NCBI GenBank assembly: GCA_020436025.1
Contig: JAGQYP010000040.1
Span: 1 to 33,403, forward strand
DNA: 33,403 bases
Origin: Crocinitomicaceae bacterium
GTDB taxonomy: Bacteria > Bacteroidota > Bacteroidia > Flavobacteriales_D > Crocinitomicaceae
Direction of reading: 5' to 3'
This document shows positions 16,281 through 23,600 of this stretch, piece by piece. The notes under the pieces are model-generated. The model searched no databases. It saw only the letters and a program-made list of their open reading frames with translations, and was not told where the DNA came from. The translations under genes were made by a program, and so were the position numbers. Numbering within the stretch: position 1 is the first letter of the stretch; each line of letters begins with the position of its first letter.

Positions 16281-16888
16281 AAATAGGACTTTACTTTGGT
16301 ACATTTAACCCTATTCATGTAGGTCACTTGGTCATTGCCAACTACATGGCAGATTACACAGACCTAGATCAAGTTTGGTTGGTGGTATCCCCTCAAAATC
16401 CGCTTAAAAATAAAAACTCTCTTCTTACAGATTATCATCGTTTGGCAGTAGTTCGAGAAGGAATTGAAGGAAATGATAAACTTCGAGTATCCGATATAGA
16501 ATTCAATTTACCGAAACCTTCTTATACCATAAACACACTGGTTTATTTGCGAGAAAAATATCCGCAATATGAATTTTCTCTAATCATGGGAGAAGACAAT
16601 TTGAGGACATTACACAAATGGAAAAATCATGAGGTTATTCTTGAGAATCACAATTTATATGTGTATCCAAGAGTACTCACTCTTCAAGAGGAACAGGAAA
16701 TAAATGAAAACGGACTGCTGGAGAAAAATAATTTCAAAGATCTTCCCAACGTACACATGTGTGATGCGCCTGTGATGAAAGTTTCTTCCAGTTTCATTAG
16801 ACAAGCCATAAAAGACGGGAAAGATGTTCGATATCTTTTAACGGAACCCGTGCATAAGTACATCGATGAGATGAATTTCTATAAGTAA
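16277..16888 (+). CDS. nadD: nicotinate-nucleotide adenylyltransferase
   Basis: Adenylates nicotinate mononucleotide to deamido-NAD in NAD synthesis; cytosolic. The 203 residues show the nucleotidyltransferase N-terminus GLYFGTFNPIHVGHL with the H14-x-G-H17 motif, the middle LIMGEDNLRTLHKWK segment (about 103-117), and the ATP-site motif VSSSFIRQAI near the C-terminus. Its ATG overlaps the gmk stop. The gene ends with TAA directly abutting the stop of the convergent channel gene (the junction reads TAATTA), so there is no space for a terminator. Confidence 0.95.
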   Translation: MKIGLYFGTFNPIHVGHLVIANYMADYTDLDQVWLVVSPQNPLKNKNSLLTDYHRLAVVREGIEGNDKLRVSDIEFNLPKPSYTINTLVYLREKYPQYEFSLIMGEDNLRTLHKWKNHEVILENHNLYVYPRVLTLQEEQEINENGLLEKNNFKDLPNVHMCDAPVMKVSSSFIRQAIKDGKDVRYLLTEPVHKYIDEMNFYK

Positions 16889-18505
16889 TTATCTTAAGAT
16901 CTTTCGCACAAAAGCTACTGTAAAATAGGCCATCATAAACAATCCGGCCCAACCCTCAGCAATGGATAATCCCCTGCAAATTCCTGTTGGATAGAAATCA
17001 CCATACCCTATGGTCAAGAAAGTAATTGCCGAGTGATACATGGCTTTTTGCCAGTCATTAGGTCCGTCAACCACCCCAACTGAGTTGATTAGATCTCCCA
17101 TTTGAGAAATCTCCAATGCATAATAACCTAAGGTAAAACCAAAGTAAACTACAAACATGGAAATTAAAACTCGAAGTGGATCTGTTCCATATAAACCCAT
17201 TCCATCATAAACTATTTTTTGCAAGGTTGCTGCCACTGAAGTCCATGTTCCTTTAAACCAACCATACTTTGGAATTCTTGCAATTTCGGCATTGAGTTCA
17301 AGTCTCTTAAAACTTACGTAAGCCCTGTCTTCATCATTATATTGCCCGTTGGTTCTGAAGTTTTCTTTCAACAAATTAAATTGATCTGCTTTTTCCTGAA
17401 TGGAAGTGTCTTTTTGAGCCATGATAAAAGAATGTACATGGTTCTTTTTCCAATCCATGATAAATCGTCCCAACAGACGTGTACCAGTAAAAAGCATAGA
17501 ATTGATCTTCACTTCATAAAAACCAGCATCCAGGTCAACGACATCCCGAATGATTGTGTTTGATAAATCAATATGATCTACTTCCAATACTCTAAGATCG
17601 ATGTAGCCGTTCAATTCCGATCTGTCAAATAAAATACTTCCCGCTTTGGTCTGTTCAAAATTAAACTCACCTGAATTATAGTAGATGGAGGAAAATGTTA
17701 ATTCAGAAGAGCCTAAATCAGCATTCTTAAAAAAGACTTTTGAATTGTCGAAAGTAGAAAATTTCATGTTGATTTTCCCCTCCTTCATGATGGTCTCGTT
17801 AAAATTGATATCTGTATCTTCAAATTCGGAGCGCTTCAAGTCGATGGTAGAATGTTCGAAATCCACTCTTCTAAATCCCAACCTTTTACATTCATAGTGA
17901 TTTTTCGAGAAGTTAATCTTGGAATCATGGAATTTCGAGAAGGCGAAATTGAATTCTTCGCAATTGAATACAGAGTCGGAAAGTATAAATCTTTTGGAGA
18001 AAATTTCAGTATTTAAAAATTGAAGTGATTTTCCATAAAACTCATTCTTCTTAAATAAAAATTCCTGCTTGATGATCGAATCATTGAATGCAATGTCCAA
18101 TACGTAGAACTTGCAATTTTCTAAAACCAGTCCCTTTTCAAAGACGCTGTTCGTAAAATTAATCCCTTCTCCATCTACAAAAATACAATCCTGAAATATC
18201 ACTTCATCATTGAACTGATGTCCATGTAAATCGATACCATCATTGCAGATAAATACCGAATTTTCGATTTGTATTTTACGATTGTTGATCTCATTGAAAT
18301 CGTTGAAAACTCTGGCATCAAGAAAAATTGCTTGATCAAAATTAAGTACATCCTCTTTGATGTAATTTGAAATATTTGCCTCTGTAATTGGAGTAAGATT
18401 GTGAATCGTTTTGATTTTCACTCCATTATACATCAGCACAAAATCAATTGTATTGTCTTTATTTTCAGCTATTTCGTATTTGTATAACGCGTAGAGATCT
18501 TTCAT
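16889..18505 (-). CDS. two-TM potassium channel with N-terminal pentapeptide-like solenoid
   Basis: 538-residue protein joining two unlike parts. Residues about 78-345 form a long run of imperfect five-residue repeats with Phe, Leu or Ile at every fifth place (for example INFTNSVFEKGLVLENCKF), the pattern of a pentapeptide right-handed solenoid. After a linker comes an Ion_trans_2-type pore: a membrane helix at about 445-464, a pore helix and selectivity filter TIGYGD at 498-503, then a second helix at about 512-534 that ends at the stop. No RCK or cyclic-nucleotide domain is present, so any gating domain must be the N-terminal solenoid (inference). Start chosen at the ATG at 18505; a TTG two codons earlier is less likely. 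Single gene, convergent with nadD. Confidence 0.85.
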   Translation of the reverse strand: MKDLYALYKYEIAENKDNTIDFVLMYNGVKIKTIHNLTPITEANISNYIKEDVLNFDQAIFLDARVFNDFNEINNRKIQIENSVFICNDGIDLHGHQFNDEVIFQDCIFVDGEGINFTNSVFEKGLVLENCKFYVLDIAFNDSIIKQEFLFKKNEFYGKSLQFLNTEIFSKRFILSDSVFNCEEFNFAFSKFHDSKINFSKNHYECKRLGFRRVDFEHSTIDLKRSEFEDTDINFNETIMKEGKINMKFSTFDNSKVFFKNADLGSSELTFSSIYYNSGEFNFEQTKAGSILFDRSELNGYIDLRVLEVDHIDLSNTIIRDVVDLDAGFYEVKINSMLFTGTRLLGRFIMDWKKNHVHSFIMAQKDTSIQEKADQFNLLKENFRTNGQYNDEDRAYVSFKRLELNAEIARIPKYGWFKGTWTSVAATLQKIVYDGMGLYGTDPLRVLISMFVVYFGFTLGYYALEISQMGDLINSVGVVDGPNDWQKAMYHSAITFLTIGYGDFYPTGICRGLSIAEGWAGLFMMAYFTVAFVRKILR

Positions 18506-18555
18506 GAGCAATAATTCCGGTTACGCTCAAATATAAGAATCTGAAATTGATTGAC

Positions 18556-19137
18556 TTAAATATCTTCCAGACTTTTGTAATTCATGACCCAAGTAGAATC
18601 TTGTACATCCCTAAGTAATTTCCACATAAAGTCTCCGATAAAATAATCTAAGTTGATATTTGAAACCTCGTATTGCTCATATAGAAATTTCATTTGCGCC
18701 TTGTTGGGTTTGTATTTGCCTTTACTCCATCCAGAGTCATCAAAAACAAATGGATGTTCATTGAATCTCACTTTCCAAAGACTGTCAAGTGGGTCGCAGA
18801 GATAAACCTTTTTTTGAGTAATAGTATCCACATATCGACCACAGAGATCTACTCCATTCTTTACAAATAAATCTTCTCTTTCTGGATTTGCCTTGGAGGG
18901 CCAGTCACCGCAAGCCATTCGAATAAATGTTTCTCTGTTAATCGGCTGAGCTGCACTAAGTTGTCCGTTAAACAAAGTAACCACTGCAAAAGTCAACATC
19001 GCTTCATTACCCGAGGCATTGGCAATAATCCCAATAGCGAAAAAATGTTGTTGAAAAGCCTTTTCCTTTGGTCTGGTAGACATCCCCATGACTAATAATA
19101 AAGTCACCAATCCAAAGAAAATCTTTACACTTCTCAT
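18556..19137 (-). CDS. exported protein of unknown function, 193 residues
   Basis: I do not recognise this family. The N-terminus is a plausible signal peptide or anchor (basic start, then FFGLVTLLLVMGM, about 7-19), and a second moderately hydrophobic stretch lies at about 32-57. The mature part has three Cys (in MACGDW, DLCGRY and YLCDP), enough for a disulfide outside the cytosol, and is aromatic-rich near the C-terminus (SNINLDYFIGDFMWKLL). Its ATG overlaps the stop of the upstream 56-residue ORF by four bases (ATGA), making it the last member of an overlapping four-gene set. No catalytic motif is visible. Confidence 0.72.
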   Translation of the reverse strand: MRSVKIFFGLVTLLLVMGMSTRPKEKAFQQHFFAIGIIANASGNEAMLTFAVVTLFNGQLSAAQPINRETFIRMACGDWPSKANPEREDLFVKNGVDLCGRYVDTITQKKVYLCDPLDSLWKVRFNEHPFVFDDSGWSKGKYKPNKAQMKFLYEQYEVSNINLDYFIGDFMWKLLRDVQDSTWVMNYKSLEDI

Positions 19138-19304
19138 TTATTGGGTTTTCTTACAAAATTAATTCCAAGAATGACAACAATAATAATCAACGGAAGCAAA
19201 AGGAAATAATTGCCGGTGAGACCGACAGATACAATGCAAATGGGAATTAGAAAAATAGCTCCCAAATGAAATAATCCCTGATATTTTCGATCTTTAAAAT
19301 TCAT
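19134..19304 (-). CDS. small two-TM membrane protein, 56 residues
   Basis: Short ORF read from ATG at 19304 to TGA at 19134. The product starts MNFKDRKYQ, has a hydrophobic segment at about 11-28 (LFHLGAIFLIPICIVSVG), a short turn (LTGNY), a second at about 33-50 (YFLLLPLIIIVVILGINF) and a basic tail ending RKPNK. This is the layout of a two-helix membrane hairpin with both ends in the cytosol. It begins 11 bases inside the end of the cyclo-ligase gene in another frame, and its TGA overlaps the ATG of the next gene, so it fits exactly between two genes. I do not recognise the family. It could be a partner of the exported protein downstream. Confidence 0.72.
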   Translation of the reverse strand: MNFKDRKYQGLFHLGAIFLIPICIVSVGLTGNYFLLLPLIIIVVILGINFVRKPNK

Positions 19305-19851
19305 AAATCTTGGATGGAGTCACGCAAAAATTCAACGGAATATCAGTGTCTTCGTTCGGTAAATCCTCCTCTTCAGGAGAGAAAAAACTTAGCCCTATTT
19401 TCATTACATCAGGTCTGCATTGGCTTAAAAACCTATCATAAAATCCTCCACCATATCCCAGTCTGTTACCCTTTTTATCAAAAGCTAATAATGGGACAAT
19501 GACCATATCAATTTCAGTCGGTTTTATATTTTCACCTTCAATAGGTTCCATGATTCCCCAACTATTTAATTTTAAATGATCCTTTGAAGTAAACATAAAG
19601 TGTTTTAACTCTTTACTTTCAGGATACATTTTAGGAATGCAAAAATTGAGTTTCGAACTCTCAGAATGTTCTATCAACGGCCAAGTATCAACCTCATTAA
19701 ACTTCTGAATAGGAAGAAAAACACTTATTGTTTGGTCTTCAAAATTGAATTTTTCGAGAAGATTTTCAACTATCTTTTGAGACAATTGATCTGAATGAAG
19801 AACCTCTTGTCGCTTAAACTGATATTTTTTTCTGATGTTTACCTTATCCAT
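19294..19851 (-). CDS. 5-formyltetrahydrofolate cyclo-ligase
   Basis: Converts 5-formyl-THF to 5,10-methenyl-THF with ATP (MTHFS/YgfA family); cytosolic. The 185 residues have the basic N-terminus RKKYQFKRQ that binds ATP phosphate, a middle FLPIQKFNEVDTWPLI (about 45-60), and the diagnostic glycine motif RLGYGGGFYDRFL (about 130-142). Length and motif spacing are standard. It overlaps the GNAT gene upstream by eight bases and the 56-residue ORF downstream by 11, so it sits in the middle of a tightly packed minus-strand unit. Confidence 0.94.
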   Translation of the reverse strand: MDKVNIRKKYQFKRQEVLHSDQLSQKIVENLLEKFNFEDQTISVFLPIQKFNEVDTWPLIEHSESSKLNFCIPKMYPESKELKHFMFTSKDHLKLNSWGIMEPIEGENIKPTEIDMVIVPLLAFDKKGNRLGYGGGFYDRFLSQCRPDVMKIGLSFFSPEEEDLPNEDTDIPLNFCVTPSKIYEF

Positions 19852-20338
19852 TTATATTCAGTAAATAATATCTGTCACACCCAAAGTGACCCGTATTTCC
19901 AATCGGCGAATCGATCTTTTTAAAACCATATTTTTGATACATAGCATTGGCTTCTTTCATCGAATCTAATGTTTCGATGTACAGAAAATCCAATTTTCTA
20001 CTCATGGCATTTTGAATACACGATTCAATTAGTTTTTTACCTACTCCCTTCCCTCTTGCCGATCGCTTTAGATACATTTTTTGAAGTTCCCAAACAGATG
20101 CATCTCCTTTTAATGGGGCGATTCCTGCTCCCCCAATTAATTCTCCTTTTTCTGTGGCAATGAAATAAATGCCTCCGATTTTATGATAAAAATCCGTTAA
20201 AGATTCTAACTCAGGATCTTTCGCCGCAAAACCTTCGCGATTTGCTCCATATTCTTCTAGGGAATTAAGAATAATTTCCTTAATTTTAGGGTCATCTGAT
20301 TTTTGAATTTGTCGGATCTCAATACTCGAAATGCTCAT
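19844..20338 (-). CDS. GNAT family N-acetyltransferase
   Basis: Acetyl-CoA-dependent acyltransferase of the GNAT fold, 164 residues. The beta-strand and pyrophosphate-binding region QKMYLKRSARGKGVGKKLIESCI matches motif A (R/Q-x-x-G-x-G/A as RGKGVG), FYLYIETLDS-type sequence follows, and ANAMYQKYGFKKID is the typical C-terminal YxxxGF segment. The substrate cannot be told. I start at the ATG at 20338; a GTG five codons earlier is possible. It is the first gene of the overlapping unit with the cyclo-ligase, and the divergent giant surface-protein gene starts 280 bases away. Confidence 0.88.
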   Translation of the reverse strand: MSISSIEIRQIQKSDDPKIKEIILNSLEEYGANREGFAAKDPELESLTDFYHKIGGIYFIATEKGELIGGAGIAPLKGDASVWELQKMYLKRSARGKGVGKKLIESCIQNAMSRKLDFLYIETLDSMKEANAMYQKYGFKKIDSPIGNTGHFGCDRYYLLNING

Positions 20339-20458
20339 TTGTCTGGAATTCACTTGTGGATATAAATATACTTCAATATCCCGATAATTTTTTCATTCAA
20401 TTGAAGGAACATCGACTTAGATCCAGAATTGATGTAATGGAACTATTTAAAGCATAAT

Positions 20459-20478
20459 ATTGTTATTTTTTTAACAAT
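20459..20478. other. hairpin in the GNAT / surface-protein intergenic region
   Basis: ATTGTTA and TAACAAT arms of seven bases around a T6 loop. It lies between two divergent genes, where an ordinary terminator is not expected, so it could be an operator or a leader stem. The other bases of 20339-20618 show no gene and no exact TAnnTTTG box. Confidence 0.35.
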
Positions 20479-20618
20479 CCTGTTTGTTATGGTTAAATAT
20501 TACGGTTTTTGAAATTTTTTATCGCTTTTATGATGTCGATTGGCAACTCATACGATTAAGTTCGCGTCAATCTTTTAATTGGGTCCGAAAAAACCCAAAA
20601 CAAAGTTTACTGTTAGAT

Positions 20619-23600
20619 ATGAAAAAATTAGGATTATTATTCGCCTTTGTATTGACTTTCGCCTACAATGGATTTTCTTCTCACATTTCTGGAGGAGACA
20701 TCACATTTACAGCCTTAGGTAACAACCAATACATTATTACGCTTAGCTTATTTAGAGACTGTGATGGAATCACCATGTCGACAACAAGCTCAGTAACCAT
20801 TGAGTCAGCTACATGTGCTCAATCTTTTACTGTTTCACTACCTGTTATTCCAAACCCACTTACAGGAGATAACTTCACTGATATTTCTCAGTTGTGTGCG
20901 GCTCAATTGCCCAACTCAACTTGTAATGGGGGAACATTACCAGGAATGCAGTTATATGTTTACCAAGATACAGTGACACTACCTGCCAACTGTGTAGATT
21001 GGACGGTGTCATGGTATACTTGTTGTCGTAACGTAACGGTTAACGTGCCAACTTCTACATCAGATGATGTATTTATCATGGCTACATTTGATAACTTGAA
21101 CTACCCAGACAATAGCTCTCCACAATTTACTGGTCAGCCAATTCCTTACGTATGTAATGGTCAATCTTACTCGATGGACTTTTTTGGTGTAACTGAGCCA
21201 GATGGAGACTCGGTTTCCTATCAATTTATCGCCGCCATGGAAAATGGTGCCTTACCTTTGGTGTATGCTGGAGGTTATTCATCCGCCCAGCCCATTAATG
21301 GTATTACCATTGATCCAGTAACTGGAATCATGAACGTGACTCCAAACACCAATGGTAATTTTATTGTAACTGTTGCCATTGTGGAATACGACGCAAATGG
21401 AAACGTGATGAGTACAGTAATGCGTGACATTCAGCTGGTTGTTTTGACTTGTAATAACGAGCCACCTGTAAACGATGATCCGGGAGGAGGTATTACAAAT
21501 TTTCAGTCGGCTACCGGAACATCACCAGACTCGTCGTCCATTCAAATTTGTGAAGGACAGAACTTCTGTTTTGATGTAACATTGTCTGATCCTGATGCAG
21601 GAGATACTGTTACCTTAGACACAAATGGATTTAGTGTAATCATGCCAGGATGGACTTATTCGAAGTCAGGATTTAATCCTGCAACATTTACGATTTGTTG
21701 GACTCCACCTGCAGGTTCTCCTGCTTATGTTGGTCTTCCTTTGCAATTTACGGATGACAACTGTCCAATTACTTCAATCCCTTACAACTTAGTAGTAGAT
21801 ATTGATATTTATGATGCCGTAGTTGCTGGTCCAGATCAAATAATCTGTAATAGCCAAGGTGCGCAATTAACGGCATCGGGAGGACCAACATTTACTTGGT
21901 CTGTAATTACTGGAGACCCTATTACTGTAGGATCTAACTTCTCCTGTAATCCATGTGCCAATCCAATTGCAACCCCTGCAATTACGACAACCTATTTAGT
22001 GACAGGTAACTTACCAGCAGGTTGTACTCAAACAGATACAGTTGTGGTAACTGTTGTACCGGACTATACATTCTCTTTAGCTCAAACTGGAGGTGTTACT
22101 TGTTTAGCTGATACCATTGGTTTAACAACAACGATCAACCCTCCGGCAGGATATACTTTTGCATGGACAACTACGGATGGTTCATTTGATAACCCGAACG
22201 CTCAGAACCCAAATTATATTCCAGATGCTCCAGGAACTTATGACTTAGTTGTTCAAATTACTTCTCCGCAAGGATGTGTAGATTATGACACAGCTCAAGT
22301 TGTGGTAAACCCAGGATTTACTCCGGATTTCGATCTATTTACTCAAAATGATACGATTGATTGTGGAGATATCACGGATATTGAAGTAAACTTAAACTCT
22401 TCTATTCCTGCATTCTGTCAAGCCTCACCTCTAACTTGTGGTGTGACTTCAGATGCTGATGTGGGGGCTGGAAACATTACAGGTCAAAATACAGGTACGA
22501 ACTGGCCAGCGCCTTATGGAAACTGGTACCGTAATGCAAGACACCAATTCTTGTTTACTGCAGCTGAATTAAATGCAATGGGATTCCTAGGTGGGAAAAT
22601 TTCTGAAATCTCTTGGGAAGCAGTCTTAAACAATGGAGCAACTTCAACATTTAATTCTTATCAAATTTGGATTGGATGTACGCCTCTAACTTCATTGGAT
22701 GCTTGGGAACCAACTGCAAACCTTACTCAGGTATTTGGTCCTACAAACATTACAGTTGCACTAGGTTGGAATACTCATCAATTTACGCAAGGGTATGACT
22801 GGGATGGTATTTCCAATATCATTGTAGAGATTTGTTATGATAATTTGTCGACATCATATACCGACAACTGGTCGACTCCATACACTACCACTACTTTTAA
22901 TTCGACATGTTATTACTATAGTGATTCTCAAGTTGCTTGTGGAAATGCAACTAATTATGGTCCGATAATGAGGAGACCCGTTACAAGATTTGGTTATTGT
23001 GCTGGTGATCCTGATCCATCGAACTATACATTCTCTTACAACCCAGGAGCAACTAACATTATCCAACCAGATTCTGTAGAAGTTGATCCATGTACAACGA
23101 CGACTTATACTGTTACAGTAACTGACAACACAACTGGTTGTGTTGATTCAGCGCAAATTACAATTGTAGTTGATAACCCTGTGTGTGGTCCGCCAGATTT
23201 ATTAATGGATTCTGTTCAATGTAACGCAGGTACTGACGGAATCATTTATGCTGAAGGTATTGGACAAGATGGTCCTTGGACTTTCGAATGGACTGATGCG
23301 GGTGGAAACATTCTTCAAACAACCAATAATGCTGATTTCGATACTTTGACAAACGTTGCTGCAGGTTGGTATTACTGTACCACTACAGATATGAATGCTT
23401 GTTCACAAACAGATTCTATTTATGTTGGTGAGCCAACAGCATTAACGATGACAGTTTCCGCAGATTCAACTATTTGTATTGGGGATGACGTAACTGTTGA
23501 AGTTTATCCAGCAGGTGGTTCTCCAGGCTATACGTATAACTGGAATCAAGGATTAGCTAATGCGAATTCTCATGTAGTTACTCCTACTCAGGATACTTGT

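Noticed and set aside
20459..20478. ATTGTTA / TAACAAT hairpin as a terminator
   Set aside because: It lies between divergent genes where no transcript should end, and the stem is short and AT-rich.
20484..20618. 45-residue extension of the surface protein from a TTG start
   Set aside because: It would place sequence before a clean signal peptide that begins at the ATG at 20619.
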